Below, piece by piece: positions 9,453 to 19,194 of a DNA stretch of 64,000 bases. The notes beneath the pieces are model-generated. The model was given only the letters and a program-made list of their open reading frames with translations, was not told where the DNA came from and did not search any database. This stretch comes from Sulfuricurvum kujiense DSM 16994 (lineage in GTDB: Bacteria > Campylobacterota > Campylobacteria > Campylobacterales > Sulfurimonadaceae). Each line of letters opens with the position of its first letter. Position 1 is the stretch's first letter. Made by a program: the position numbers and the translations under genes. The DNA is taken from positions 558,001 to 622,000 of the forward strand of contig NC_014762.1 in the NCBI RefSeq assembly GCF_000183725.1. The letters are read 5' to 3'.

Positions 9453-12400
9453 TCAGACAAAAAAGCTCCAGGCCTGCTGTCCTGTATAAATCCCCTGCAT
9501 TTCGGAAGACTCGACGAAACTTCCGGCAATGTCTTGGATACTCATGGTGCCGTTATTGATCGCATCCATCCAGTAGGCTTTACCTACCGCGTCGGAAGCG
9601 CGTCCGAGCATCAGTTGATAGAACGTTTCGATCCGTTGGTCGTTGCTCATGCTATCCCATACGTTACCGGTGTCATTGAAATATTCGCTGGAGCGGACGA
9701 AGCTCGTTGCGATAGCGCCGATAGTGTCGCCGTTATCGAATGTCGAAGTCCAGTACTGGAATCCGTCCAGATCAGCTTGGCGTCCCAAAATCTGTTGGTA
9801 GAGGGATGCGATTTGGGTTAAATCTTCATTATTGGTGATCGTATAGATAGCGTCGGCGAATTGGATGCTTTCCGCATTGACGACGGTATCGGTCTCGCCG
9901 GTCGAGACCGTATATACATATGTTTTTCCGTTATCGCGGGTAATGACGTAGTCGCCCCTGTTTCCGTCATAAGTGACGGTATCGTTGCCGCTTCCGCCGT
10001 GCATGAAGTCATCCCCCGTGCCGCCGAATACCGTGTCGTTCCCCGCTTCTGCGAATATTCGGTCATTGCCCCCTGCAGAACCGACGGTATCGTCTCCTCC
10101 TCCGGCATGAAGTTCGTCGTCATCCGTGCCGCACATAATATCTTGGTGGCCGTCTCCGGTAAAAATCGTATTTCTCCCTTCCCCGCCGCGGATGATGAGA
10201 TTTTCTCCAATGATGGTGGCGAATTCGACGTTATTGAGACTAAGCGTCGTATTGGACAGGAGGGTTTGCCCATCGATGACCAGGGCTTCTACGGGAGGGA
10301 GTGCTCCGCCGCTTGTGGTAACGGTAGAAGTTGTCCCTTGAATCGTAATGGGCATACCCGGAGCACTTGTTCCGGTGTGTGTTAACGTGATTTTATTGAT
10401 GACCAGATTATCCGTTATACCGCTCAGAGTATTTAAAAAAGTGGAACCGCCGCCGAGCATGCTTGTTTTGCTCGTATCGGTAGAGGGAGCTGTTTCATTG
10501 ATTAGGGCAAGCAGATCGTTGATGGAGTCTTGTATTGTGTGCCCGGACTGAGGGGCTCGTGCACCGGTCGCCGACAAGCCGATCCCGGTCGGGAGGTTCG
10601 CCGTTGTAGCATCGACGGTACGGCTGCTCTCACCCCAGAAAAGAGGAATATCCGCCGTGGCGGTATCGCCGGTACTGTTGACACGAGTACTGCTGATAGG
10701 TAAGATAATGATTTGTTCTACCGTCTGTCCGCTGCTATTGGTCGCAGTGGTTGTTTCGACCGTTGCACCGTCAATTGTAGTGGTCGGAGTGGATGTACCG
10801 CCACCACCGCCGGAAGAGGCGATAGTTTGGGAGACGGTAATGGCGTTTGTCGCGTCGACAACGTTGACGGCGGCATCGGCACCTGTCGCCCAGTCTTCGG
10901 CAGCGGCGAGATTGTAGGTCGTAGCGTCAGTCGAGCTGGTACCGATTTTATTCAATAGTGTATCAACACCCGTTTTGTCCGCTCCGCTGAGCGTTACGGT
11001 AAACGATGTTCCCGACGTAATTTCCACATCGGTAGCCGTGGTTAGCGTATAGGTGCCGCCGGCTTCTCCGGTAAAGGTCAGCATTGAAAGATCAATATCG
11101 TTTGTACTGCCGGATTTATGGACAAAATGGGTACCGCTCACGGTTAGGACGCCGGTTCCGGAATCATAGGTTGCACTCGTAATGGTCGGGACGGCGACAT
11201 TGCTCGCCGTAACGCCGTTTCCGGTAGTATCGGCGACAACGACAGCCGCATCGGCACCTGATGCCCAGTCTTCGGCGGCAGCGAGATTGTAGGTCGTACC
11301 GCTCGTCGAAGCGGTGCCGTTTTTGTTCATAATCTGATCGACTCCGGCAAGATCGGTAGCGCTGAGGGTGATCGTAAACACGGTGCCGGAGGTGATTTCG
11401 ACGTTCGACGTATCGGTCAAGGTATAGGTTGCACCGCCTTCACCGGTAAAGGTGAATTTGTTGGCGACGATGTCGTTAGTGGCACCGCTTTTACTTAGAA
11501 AGCCTGTTCCGGTGACGACGAGTGCCCCGGTACTCGCATTGTACGTCGAAGAGGTAATGGTCGGGACGGCGACATTGCTCGCCGTAACGCCGTTTCCGGT
11601 AGTATCGGCGACAACGACAGCCGCATCGGCACCTGCCGCCCAGTCTTCGGCGGCAGCGAGATTGTAGGTTGTACCGCTCGTCGAAGAAGTGCCGTTTTTG
11701 TCCATCATAAGGTTCAGTGCCGCTTTGTCGGTAGCGCTGAGGGTGATCGTAAACGCGGTGCCGGAGGTGATTTCGACGTTCGACGTATCGGTCAGGGTAT
11801 AGGTAGCTCCCCCTTCACCGGTAAAGGTGAACTTGTTGGCGACGATGTCGTTAGTGGCACCGCTGAGTTTGAGAAAGCCCGTTCCTGTAACGACGAGTGC
11901 CCCGGTACTCGCATTGTACGTCGAAGAGGTAATGGCCGGTACGGCGACATTGCTCGCCGTAACGCCGTTTCCGGTAGTATCGGCGACAACGACAGCCGCA
12001 TCGGCACCTGATGCCCAGTCTTCGGCGGCAGCGAGATTGTAGGTCGTACCGCTCGTCGAAGCGGTGCCGTTTTTGTTCATAATCTGATCGACTCCGGCAA
12101 GATCGGTAGCGCTGAGGGTGATCGTAAACACGGTGCCGGAGGTGATTTCGACGTTCGACGTATCGGTCAAGGTATAGGTTGCACCGCCTTCACCGGTAAA
12201 GGTGAATTTGTTGGCGACGATGTCGTTAGTGGCACCGCTTTTACTTAGAAAGCCTGTTCCGGTGACGACGAGTGCCCCGGTACTCGCATTGTACGTCGAA
12301 GAGGTAATGGTCGGGACGGCGACATTGCTCGCCGTAACGCCGTTTCCGGTAGTATCGGCGACAACGACAGCCGCATCGGCACCTGCCGCCCAGTCTTCGG

Positions 12401-15400
12401 CGGCAGCGAGATTGTAGGTTGTACCGCTCGTCGAAGAAGTGCCGTTTTTGTCCATCATAAGGTTCAGTGCCGCTTTGTCGGTAGCGCTGAGGGTGATCGT
12501 AAACGCGGTGCCGGAGGTGATTTCGACGTTCGACGTATCGGTCAGGGTATAGGTAGCTCCCCCTTCACCGGTAAAGGTGAACTTGTTGGCGACGATGTCG
12601 TTAGTGGCACCGCTGAGTTTGAGAAAGCCCGTTCCTGTAACGACGAGTGCCCCGGTACTCGCATCGTAGGTCGCATTGGTAATGGTTGGTGCCGCGACGC
12701 TGCTGACCGTGACGGCGTTGGTCGCATCGGAGGTATCGCCTGCACTCACTTGCGCGTTCCAGTCATCCGCTGCGGCGAGATTATAGGTCGTTGCACCGGT
12801 TGAAGAAGTGCCGTTTTTGTTGACGATTTGATTAATTGCCGCTTTGTCCGTGGCACTTAGGGCGATAGTAAATGACGTTGCACTGCTCAGCTCGACATTA
12901 GCCGAATCGGTAAGAGTGTACGTTGCACCCCCCTCTCCGGTAAACGTCAGTTTGTTGGCGGTAATGTCGTTGGCGGCTCCGGCCATCACCTGCATATTGG
13001 TTCCTGTGACCACCAAAGAACCGGTGGAGGCATCGTAGGTCGCAGAGGTGATCGCCGGATTGATCGACACCGTAATGGCATTGACTGCATCGGTAATGAC
13101 TGCGGCGGAATCGGCACCGGCAAGCCAGTTATTGGCGGCGGCAAGGTTATAGGTAGACCCGCCGCTGGAGGTTGTACCGATATTATCCAGTAATGCATCG
13201 ACGCTGGTTTTATCCGCTCCGCTTAACGTTATGCTGAACGAAGTCGCCGAGGTGATTTCCACATTCGAGGTGCTGCTTAGGGTGTATGTCGCATTGGCTG
13301 CACCGCCGGTAAACGTCAGTTTGGTGAGATCGATATCGTTATTGGCGCCAACTTTGCTAAAAAAATTCGTTCCGGTAACGACCAATGATCCCGTCGTAGA
13401 ATCATATGTGGCGGAGGTAATGGTCGGCGTTTGGACGTTACTGACCGTGATACCGTTGCCGGTAAGGTCGGCCACCACGGTCGCACTCGCGGTACCCGCC
13501 AGCCAATCTTCGGCGGCGGCGAGGTTGTAGGTCGTCGCGCCGGAGGATGCCGTACCGTTCTTGTTCAGTAGACCGTTTACGACCAACTGGTCGGCGGCAT
13601 TGAGCGTAACGGAAAAAGTAGTGGCATTCGTAATATCAACGTCGGATGATGTCAGCGTATACGTTCCGCCTTCCCCTGTCACTGTCAGCATAGAGACCGC
13701 TACATCGTTGGTCGCGCCGGATTTGGATACCAGATTTGTACCGGTTACGCTGAGAACGTGGGTCCCGGCGTCATAGGTAGCCGAGGTCACCGTCGGTGCG
13801 GCATAGTTACTGAGGGTAATACCGTTTCCGGTAGTATCGGCGACGACGACAGCGGCATCGGCACCTGCCGCCCAGTCTTCAGCAGCGGCGAGATTGTAGG
13901 TCGTACCGCTCACCGCACTGGTTCCGTTTTTGTTGAGCAGGGTTTCGACGTTGATGAGATCCGCTCCGCTTAGTGTGACACTAAACGAAGTTCCCGATGT
14001 AATTTCTACTCCAGTTGCATTGGTCAGCGTGTAGGTACTGCCTCCTTCTCCGCTAAATGTCAGTTTGGTGAGGTCGATATCGTTAGTGGCACCGCTTTTG
14101 TTTAGGAAGCCTGTTCCGGTGACGGTTAATACATTGGTATTGTAATCGTAAGTTGCACTCGTAATGGTCGGGACGGCGACATTGCTCGCCGTAACGCCGT
14201 TTCCGGTAGTATCGGCGACAACGACAGCCGCATCGGCACCTGATGCCCAGTCTTCGGCGGCAGCGAGATTGTAGGTCGTACCGCTCGTCGAAGCGGTGCC
14301 GTTTTTGTTCATAATCTGATCGACTCCGGCAAGATCGGTAGCGCTGAGGGTGATCGTAAACACGGTGCCGGAGGTGATTTCGACGTTCGACGTATCGGTC
14401 AGGGTATAGGTAGCTCCCCCTTCACCGGTAAAGGTGAATTTGTTGGCGACGATGTCGTTAGTGGCACCGCTTTTACTTAGAAAGCCTGTTCCGGTGACGA
14501 CGAGTGCCCCGGTACTCGCATTGTACGTCGAAGAGGTAATGGTCGGGACGGCGACATTGCTCGCCGTAACGCCGTTTCCGGTAGTATCGGCGACAACGAC
14601 AGCCGCATCGGCACCTGCCGCCCAGTCTTCGGCGGCAGCGAGATTGTAGGTTGTACCGCTCGTCGAAGAAGTGCCGTTTTTGTCCATCATAAGGTTCAGT
14701 GCCGCTTTGTCGGTAGCGCTGAGGGTGATCGTAAACGCGGTGCCGGAGGTGATTTCGACGTTCGACGTATCGGTCAGGGTATAGGTAGCTCCCCCTTCAC
14801 CGGTAAAGGTGAACTTGTTGGCGACGATGTCGTTAGTGGCACCGCTGAGTTTGAGAAAGCCCGTTCCTGTAACGACGAGTGCCCCGGTACTCGCATCGTA
14901 GGTTGCATTGGTAATGGCCGGTACGGCGACATTGCTCGCCGTGACGGCACTGGTTGCATCGGCAATAGTGCCGGCGGTAATCACGCTGTTCCAGTCATCG
15001 GCGGCGGCGAGATTGTAGGTGGTAGCACCGGTTGAAGAAGTGCCGTTTTTGTTGACGATCTGATTGAGTGCGGCTAGATCGGTAGCGTTGAGCGTCACAG
15101 AAAAACTGGTGGCATCGGTAATCTCGACATTTGAACTTGTGAGAGTATAGGTGCTTCCCCCCTCGCCGGTAAAGGTCAGTTTATTTACCGTAATGTCATT
15201 GGTAGCACCGGTGGTTTTGACCAGATTGGTGCCGGTCACTACGAGCGATCCGGTAGCGGCATCGTAGGTCGCCGAGGTGATAGTCGGCGTCTGCGTGTTA
15301 CTGACGGTGATGCCGTTACCAGTGAGGTCGGCATTGCCGGTGCTGGCAACATCCCAGTCGGCAGCAGCAGCAATGTTATAAGTGGTTGTTCCCACAGAAG

Positions 15401-16634
15401 AGGTACCGTTCTTGTTCAACAACCCTTCAACGTTGATCTGATCGGTAGCATTCAGTGCAACGGTAAATTGCGTTGCTGAATCGATTTCGACGTTTGACGA
15501 CGTCAGGGTGTAGGTTGCCCCTCCCTCACCGGTGAGGGTCAGTTTTGCGACATTGATATCGTTGGTCACACCGGCGGTTGCGGTCATATTGGTTCCCGTT
15601 ACCACAAGAGAGTTGGTTGAGGCATCGTAGAGGGCAGAGGTTACGGTCGGTCCGGGTAATACCGGATTATCTATTTGAATATTATTGACACCTATCCACA
15701 TCTGTACGCCGCTTTGCGGCGTAATTCTAACTTCATCAACATTTTGAAAAATAGATTGGGTTAAGCTCGCTGTACCGAATGTATTTTCATATAATGATCC
15801 GCCACCTGTCGTGTCCAAATTAACAGAACCTGTAGAAACATTGTTTTCAAAGCCCTCCACCTTTACAGGCTGACCACCGCTATCTGCAATAAATAAAGAT
15901 TTAAACCAGAAATTACTACCGTCACTCGACTTAATGGTCATTAATGCTTGTGGTGCATTTGTTGCGTATCCAACCGTGATAACACTACCTGTATAAGGAG
16001 TTTCATAGGTCCAGTTTGTCCCCAAATCAGAGGTAAAATTTAAGACGATTCCCGCTATATCATTAGATGCAGTGCCATCGGTTGCCGTGGCAGCCGATGG
16101 AGAACTGGTAAACGTGACTGTGCCTGCTGCCAGTGTTTGATTGTATTGATTCAGCACTAAAGCAGGAGTATCAATCATGCCAATAGAGCTTTCCAGTATC
16201 CAATCACCGTTTTGTGTATTCGAGCCTGTCATGTCATTGGAAGCGGCGATGTCCGCTCCGCTCAACTGGGCGAGCTTGCCGATAAAATCGATGCCGCTTT
16301 GATCTCTAGCGACGTTACAGCCGTAGAGAAGGATATCTCCGTGTTCGGTGAGGCTTGCGCCGATTTGGCCAAGGGTGTCGGCATAGGTATTCAAGTTGTC
16401 ACTGTTGAGGCTGAACGTTCCCAAGTTGATAGAACCGTCGCTCCCGTGGGAGAGGAGATGAATCGCGTCCAGATTCGAATAATCAGCCGTGATGGCCGCT
16501 ATCTGCGCCAAAACGTCGTCGACGTTGTTCAGAACATAGACGGGAGTTCCCTCCGGAATTCCCTCTACGAGGCTCTGATAGTCGGTGACGTTGTCGAGGA
16601 TGAAGGCAATTTGTTGAGGTGTAGCAGTATCCAT
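9453..16634 (-). CDS. Giant repeat protein: DUF4347-like head, 13 beta-type repeats, RTX-like and DUF4214-like tail
   Basis: A 2393-residue protein with no Sec signal. Residues about 5-165 resemble DUF4347, with LLSHGSDG (H63) and LLYGCNVA (C106). A beta-rich domain follows to about 328. Residues about 329-1940 are 13 repeats of roughly 124 residues (typical lines: [36 protein letters not shown]), probably Ig/IPT-like. After a Gly-rich linker and a 200-residue region, residues about 2147-2225 carry RTX-type GGxGxD-like nonapeptides, and about 2262-2385 match DUF4214 ([10 protein letters not shown] and [10 protein letters not shown]). This layout fits a large calcium-binding surface adhesin exported by a type I system through a C-terminal signal. 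No type I transporter lies in the window. AGGAT precedes the ATG at 16634. The gene is visibly GC-richer than its downstream neighbours. Confidence 0.85.
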   Translation of the reverse strand: MDTATPQQIAFILDNVTDYQSLVEGIPEGTPVYVLNNVDDVLAQIAAITADYSNLDAIHLLSHGSDGSINLGTFSLNSDNLNTYADTLGQIGASLTEHGDILLYGCNVARDQSGIDFIGKLAQLSGADIAASNDMTGSNTQNGDWILESSIGMIDTPALVLNQYNQTLAAGTVTFTSSPSAATATDGTASNDIAGIVLNFTSDLGTNWTYETPYTGSVITVGYATNAPQALMTIKSSDGSNFWFKSLFIADSGGQPVKVEGFENNVSTGSVNLDTTGGGSLYENTFGTASLTQSIFQNVDEVRITPQSGVQMWIGVNNIQIDNPVLPGPTVTSALYDASTNSLVVTGTNMTATAGVTNDINVAKLTLTGEGGATYTLTSSNVEIDSATQFTVALNATDQINVEGLLNKNGTSSVGTTTYNIAAAADWDVASTGNADLTGNGITVSNTQTPTITSATYDAATGSLVVTGTNLVKTTGATNDITVNKLTFTGEGGSTYTLTSSNVEITDATSFSVTLNATDLAALNQIVNKNGTSSTGATTYNLAAADDWNSVITAGTIADATSAVTASNVAVPAITNATYDASTGALVVTGTGFLKLSGATNDIVANKFTFTGEGGATYTLTDTSNVEITSGTAFTITLSATDKAALNLMMDKNGTSSTSGTTYNLAAAEDWAAGADAAVVVADTTGNGVTASNVAVPTITSSTYNASTGALVVTGTGFLSKSGATNDIVANKFTFTGEGGATYTLTDTSNVEITSGTVFTITLSATDLAGVDQIMNKNGTASTSGTTYNLAAAEDWASGADAAVVVADTTGNGVTASNVAVPTITSATYDYNTNVLTVTGTGFLNKSGATNDIDLTKLTFSGEGGSTYTLTNATGVEITSGTSFSVTLSGADLINVETLLNKNGTSAVSGTTYNLAAAEDWAAGADAAVVVADTTGNGITLSNYAAPTVTSATYDAGTHVLSVTGTNLVSKSGATNDVAVSMLTVTGEGGTYTLTSSDVDITNATTFSVTLNAADQLVVNGLLNKNGTASSGATTYNLAAAEDWLAGTASATVVADLTGNGITVSNVQTPTITSATYDSTTGSLVVTGTNFFSKVGANNDIDLTKLTFTGGAANATYTLSSTSNVEITSATSFSITLSGADKTSVDALLDNIGTTSSGGSTYNLAAANNWLAGADSAAVITDAVNAITVSINPAITSATYDASTGSLVVTGTNMQVMAGAANDITANKLTFTGEGGATYTLTDSANVELSSATSFTIALSATDKAAINQIVNKNGTSSTGATTYNLAAADDWNAQVSAGDTSDATNAVTVSSVAAPTITNATYDASTGALVVTGTGFLKLSGATNDIVANKFTFTGEGGATYTLTDTSNVEITSGTAFTITLSATDKAALNLMMDKNGTSSTSGTTYNLAAAEDWAAGADAAVVVADTTGNGVTASNVAVPTITSSTYNASTGALVVTGTGFLSKSGATNDIVANKFTFTGEGGATYTLTDTSNVEITSGTVFTITLSATDLAGVDQIMNKNGTASTSGTTYNLAAAEDWASGADAAVVVADTTGNGVTASNVAVPAITSSTYNASTGALVVTGTGFLKLSGATNDIVANKFTFTGEGGATYTLTDTSNVEITSGTAFTITLSATDKAALNLMMDKNGTSSTSGTTYNLAAAEDWAAGADAAVVVADTTGNGVTASNVAVPTITSSTYNASTGALVVTGTGFLSKSGATNDIVANKFTFTGEGGATYTLTDTSNVEITSGTVFTITLSATDLAGVDQIMNKNGTASTSGTTYNLAAAEDWASGADAAVVVADTTGNGVTASNVAVPTITSATYDSGTGVLTVSGTHFVHKSGSTNDIDLSMLTFTGEAGGTYTLTTATDVEITSGTSFTVTLSGADKTGVDTLLNKIGTSSTDATTYNLAAAEDWATGADAAVNVVDATNAITVSQTIASSGGGGGTSTPTTTIDGATVETTTATNSSGQTVEQIIILPISSTRVNSTGDTATADIPLFWGESSRTVDATTANLPTGIGLSATGARAPQSGHTIQDSINDLLALINETAPSTDTSKTSMLGGGSTFLNTLSGITDNLVINKITLTHTGTSAPGMPITIQGTTSTVTTSGGALPPVEALVIDGQTLLSNTTLSLNNVEFATIIGENLIIRGGEGRNTIFTGDGHQDIMCGTDDDELHAGGGDDTVGSAGGNDRIFAEAGNDTVFGGTGDDFMHGGSGNDTVTYDGNRGDYVITRDNGKTYVYTVSTGETDTVVNAESIQFADAIYTITNNEDLTQIASLYQQILGRQADLDGFQYWTSTFDNGDTIGAIATSFVRSSEYFNDTGNVWDSMSNDQRIETFYQLMLGRASDAVGKAYWMDAINNGTMSIQDIAGSFVESSEMQGIYTGQQAWSFFV
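11181..11930 (-). repeat. 750-bp higher-order repeat, copy 1
   Basis: Two adjacent 375-bp units of different subtype (boundary at 11556) form a block that recurs almost base for base at 11931-12680 and 14163-14912. Differences seen by eye are a handful of substitutions. Confidence 0.85.
11931..12680 (-). repeat. 750-bp higher-order repeat, copy 2
   Basis: Directly adjacent to copy 1, with internal boundary at 12306. The first bases differ (AATGGCCGGT in place of AATGGTCGGG), and most of the rest is identical. Confidence 0.85.
14163..14912 (-). repeat. 750-bp higher-order repeat, copy 3
   Basis: Separated from copies 1 and 2 by about 1.5 kb of more diverged units. Internal boundary at 14538. 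Near-identity with the other copies over 750 bp indicates recent duplication or gene conversion. Confidence 0.85.
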
Positions 16635-16680
16635 GCGTACGAATCCTTATTTCTTAATGAAATGTAATAGAGGCAAAGCC

Positions 16681-16717
16681 ATCCGTAAAAAGTTCCGTTT
16701 AGAAGCTTTTTACGGAT
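16681..16717. other. Perfect inverted repeat before the giant gene
   Basis: Arms ATCCGTAAAAAG and CTTTTTACGGAT (12 bp, perfect) surround a 13-base loop. It lies in the leader of the giant gene, 47 bp from its start codon, downstream of the third tail-collar gene. It could act as an mRNA-stabilising or processing structure or partial terminator. Confidence 0.6.
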
Positions 16718-16720
16718 AGC

Positions 16721-16748
16721 TCCGTCTTGCTCTAGAACACAAGACGGA
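16721..16748. terminator. Hairpin after the third tail-collar gene
   Basis: Arms TCCGTCTTG and CAAGACGGA (9 bp, perfect) enclose 10 bases, ending 12 bp from the stop codon of the tail-collar gene at 16760. In the minus direction no U-run follows, so termination may be partial and transcription may continue into the giant gene. Confidence 0.5.
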
Positions 16749-16759
16749 ATATATACTGA

Positions 16760-17446
16760 TTATGGTCGCGGTGGATAGACTCCTCTGCTGACGACGCAAT
16801 ATTTCAGCCCCAATTCCGGCGAGATCGTCGGAACCGGCGCAGCGGCACCTGTAGTGGCGAGTGTAACGCTGCCGCTGCTGGTATCGCCGGACACTGTTAT
16901 CCCCTTGACATTGACAGGACTTGTCATCGTATTGCTCCACATTGCGGCACTGTTTGAACCAGTTGTCGGTGTACCTGCTATAATCGTATGAGTGTTATCA
17001 GGTGCTAACACGTTTCCGCTTGTATTAGTGGAGACAGGAACCGTGACCGTGATAGGGTTCGTACCGCTACCCGGATTAAATGCCGCACTATGGGTGTGCG
17101 CCGGGAGATTGGCGACCGTGAGGGTTACATTCTCTTGACCGCGCGGTTTTGCAAACTGAACATTGGACGTATCGGAATTTTGCCCGTACCCTACCGGTGC
17201 GCGCCCGCGCAGGTCAGGGAGGGCGAAGTTTACTTTCCCGTCGCCGCCGAAATAAGGTCCAACCAGCGAATACAATGCTTGATTTTGACTGATAGTCAAT
17301 AATTGTCCGTTTGCTTCGAGCGTTCCGGCAGGGCAGGCAGCGGCCGCCGTGGTGCAGATTGAACCCATATAATCACTGTCTCCGCATGCAAACGCGGAGG
17401 ATGCGAAGGTTAGGGCAGTAAGGGCACTTAAGTAATAGCATTTCAT
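16760..17446 (-). CDS. Secreted phage tail-collar-domain protein, copy 3
   Basis: A 228-residue protein with a Sec signal peptide (MKCYYLSALTALTFASSAFA, cleavage before CGD). The tail-collar domain spans about residues 27-90: GTLEANGQLLTISQNQALYS, then FGGDGKVNFALPDLRGRAPVG. LPAHTH follows at about 114, then a Thr/Asn-rich region, and the end LGLKYCVVSRGVYP. Collar domains are best known from phage short tail fibres, but the signal peptide and absence of phage genes suggest an exported cell-surface role. It is the last of three paralogues in one direction, just before the giant gene. Extra cysteines occur near the mature N-terminus. Confidence 0.82.
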   Translation of the reverse strand: MKCYYLSALTALTFASSAFACGDSDYMGSICTTAAAACPAGTLEANGQLLTISQNQALYSLVGPYFGGDGKVNFALPDLRGRAPVGYGQNSDTSNVQFAKPRGQENVTLTVANLPAHTHSAAFNPGSGTNPITVTVPVSTNTSGNVLAPDNTHTIIAGTPTTGSNSAAMWSNTMTSPVNVKGITVSGDTSSGSVTLATTGAAAPVPTISPELGLKYCVVSRGVYPPRP

Positions 17447-17483
17447 ATTTTTTCCTTTTTTGTATTCGGTATGATAAAATCAA

Positions 17484-18164
17484 TTAAGGCTGAGGCGGGT
17501 ACAACCCCGTAACGGTGACGCAATATTTTACGCCCAATGCCGGCGGAACCGTGTTGATCGCTTGAGAGCTTCCTGTCGGGTTCACCGTTACGCTCGCAGC
17601 CCCTGTACCGGCGGAAGCTGTTACACCCGCGATATTGATCGGGCTGGTCATCGTACTGGTCCACATCGAGGCGCTGGTTGGGCCGTTTGGTGTACCTGCC
17701 AGCGTATTATGAGTGCTATCCGGTGATGACAAATTTCCGCTTGTGTTCGCGGAGACAGGGATGTTGACGGTAATAGGATTAGTACCGCTCGGAGTAAACG
17801 TTGCGGCATGGGTATGTGCCGGGAGATTGGCGGCCGTGAGGGTTACAGCCGTTTGTCCCCGTTTTTGTCCGAGTACAACACCGGAGAGTCCGGGACTTTG
17901 CCCGCTGCTGACTGGCGTGCGCCCGCTAAGATCGGGGAGGGCGAAGTTTATTCTCCCGTCGCCGCCGTAGGTGGTCCCGATGAGGGCGTATAATGGTTCA
18001 TAGTCGCTGATGCTCAATAGTCGACCGTCCGCCGGTAGGGAATAGGTAGGGCAATAGTTTGTTCCTATAGCCCAGACGGCGCCGACATAATCGTTCGGAC
18101 TGCCGGCGTAGAGGGATGAGGTGAGGGCGAACGCCGCAAGGGTACTGATGTAATAACGTTTCAT
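17484..18164 (-). CDS. Secreted phage tail-collar-domain protein, copy 2
   Basis: A 226-residue paralogue of its neighbours. The signal peptide is MKRYYISTLAAFALTSSLYA. The collar region contains YGGDGRINFALPDLSGRTPV and is followed by LPAHTH and the shared NPITVNIPVS and AMWTSTMTSPIN blocks. The end is LGVKYCVTVTGLYPPQP. The frame is open further upstream, but ATG at 18164 is chosen because AAGGA lies before it and both paralogues start with the same signal peptide. Gaps of 37 and 34 bp separate it from the flanking paralogues, consistent with one operon. Confidence 0.82.
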   Translation of the reverse strand: MKRYYISTLAAFALTSSLYAGSPNDYVGAVWAIGTNYCPTYSLPADGRLLSISDYEPLYALIGTTYGGDGRINFALPDLSGRTPVSSGQSPGLSGVVLGQKRGQTAVTLTAANLPAHTHAATFTPSGTNPITVNIPVSANTSGNLSSPDSTHNTLAGTPNGPTSASMWTSTMTSPINIAGVTASAGTGAASVTVNPTGSSQAINTVPPALGVKYCVTVTGLYPPQP

Positions 18165-18198
18165 ATTTTTTCCTTTATGAATATTTTTTAGAATGAAA

Positions 18199-18891
18199 TC
18201 AATCATTTGGATTTTCCGGCCATGTTCCGCTGGTCGTGATACAAAATCGTACGCCGAGTTGCGGTGGGATCGTCGTAACCGCTGTCGGTGCAGCGGTGCC
18301 CGTAATACCGACACTCACGGTGCCCGTCCCCGTACCGCCTGAAGTAGTTACCCCATTGATATTGACAGGATTCGTCATTGTATTAGCCCACATCGCTGCG
18401 CCGCCTGGACCGCCGCTTGTGCCTGCCATAGTATTGTGAGTGCTATCCGGTGCCGGCAAGTTTCCGTTTGTGTTAGCGGAGACAGGAATATTGACCGTAA
18501 TAGGGTTTGTGCTGCTGCTTCGTGTAAATGTCGCGATATGGGTATGGAACGTGGACTGAGTTAGAGTAGAGGTCTCTTGCCCCACTTTATCTCCGCGCTG
18601 AATCGTGTAGGATGTGCCGGGAAGCGGCCCCGTTCCAATCGGCATTTTCCCGCGAAGATTGGGTACGCCGAAGGTGGTTCTCCCGTCGCCGCCGTAGGTG
18701 TTGCCGTAGAGAGCTGCCAATGCCTGATACTGACTTACCGGATATATTGTTCCATCGGCCTCTACCGTATCTATAGGGCAATATTGTGCTGCCGTAGGCC
18801 AGATTGCACCGAAATAATCGTCCGGGTTTCCCGCAAATACGGACGATGCGAAGCTCAGCGCCGCGAGGGCGCTCAAATAATATTTTTTCAT
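18199..18891 (-). CDS. Secreted phage tail-collar-domain protein, copy 1
   Basis: A 230-residue protein and the first gene of the minus-strand block. The signal peptide is MKKYYLSALAALSFASSVFA. The collar region contains YGGDGRTTFGVPNLRGKMPI, then HTHIATF, the shared NPITVNIPVS and AMWANTMTNPVN blocks, and a C-terminal Cys in LGVRFCITTSG. It has diverged more than the other two in the collar (FGVPNLRG in place of FALPDLRG). The promoter is expected in the AT-rich region upstream. Confidence 0.82.
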   Translation of the reverse strand: MKKYYLSALAALSFASSVFAGNPDDYFGAIWPTAAQYCPIDTVEADGTIYPVSQYQALAALYGNTYGGDGRTTFGVPNLRGKMPIGTGPLPGTSYTIQRGDKVGQETSTLTQSTFHTHIATFTRSSSTNPITVNIPVSANTNGNLPAPDSTHNTMAGTSGGPGGAAMWANTMTNPVNINGVTTSGGTGTGTVSVGITGTAAPTAVTTIPPQLGVRFCITTSGTWPENPND

Positions 18892-19194
18892 GTTTTTAAC
18901 CCCTTCTTTAGTTTAACGATCTGCTCAGACTGTAAAAAATATTAATTTCTAATATTTTTTAATACCTAATCATTGTGCCATTATAATTCTTAAATGTTGC
19001 ATTTTAGTTGCAAAATATTAAAATATATTTTTTGATCGTATTGAAACGATCTTGTGGTTATAACCGGTATATGATCAATAAGTATTAAGAACAGGTGAAC
19101 GATATCAGGTAATAAAATGGCGTTATGTCATAAAAAAAGATGGAATCGGTGATCATGATAAAATATTTCAAATAAGACGCAAAGAGGGTTAGAG
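18892..19194. other. AT-rich divergent intergenic region
   Basis: This 303-bp region separates the tail-collar operon from dprA and holds no convincing open frame. It contains TATAAT-like -10 sequences readable on both strands near 18980-18987, an 11-bp perfect inverted repeat at 18934-18960, GATCGT/ACGATC at 19034-19051 and the palindrome GGTTATAACC at 19056-19065. It is best read as a regulatory region for both directions. Confidence 0.6.
18934..18960. promoter_or_regulatory. Inverted repeat upstream of the tail-collar operon
   Basis: Arms AAAAAATATTA and TAATATTTTTT (11 bp, perfect) flank a 5-base centre, 43 bp upstream of the first tail-collar gene. It may be an operator or a leader hairpin. 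AT-rich dyads also arise easily by composition. Confidence 0.4.

Larger units (their letters stand above)
10817..15650 (-). repeat. Coding tandem array of 13 repeats with 375-bp core units
   Basis: The array encodes the central region of the giant protein. Core units are exactly 375 bp; outlying, more divergent units are 360-375 bp. On the plus strand each unit begins near AATGG(T/C)CGG followed by the complement of the serine/threonine-rich boundary. Units fall into two nearly identical subtypes plus several diverged ones at both ends and in the middle, a pattern expected from unequal recombination in the centre of an adhesin gene. Confidence 0.85.

Noticed and set aside
11452-14649. Repeated 71-residue plus-strand frames inside the giant gene
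   Set aside because: They recur with the repeat period, run antisense to the real gene and arise from its skewed codon use. They have no ribosome binding sites or family signatures.
10817-15650. Regular 375-bp repeats as a CRISPR or satellite array
   Set aside because: The repeats are in frame with a single 7.2 kb coding region, have no spacers, and each encodes the same beta-type domain. They are protein repeats.
16760-18891. A prophage, suggested by tail-collar domains
   Set aside because: No capsid, terminase, portal, integrase or lysis gene is present, and all three proteins carry Sec signal peptides. Cellular use is more likely.
18934-18960. A Fur box
   Set aside because: The dyad is AT-rich and does not match the Fur consensus closely. 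It is reported only as an inverted repeat.
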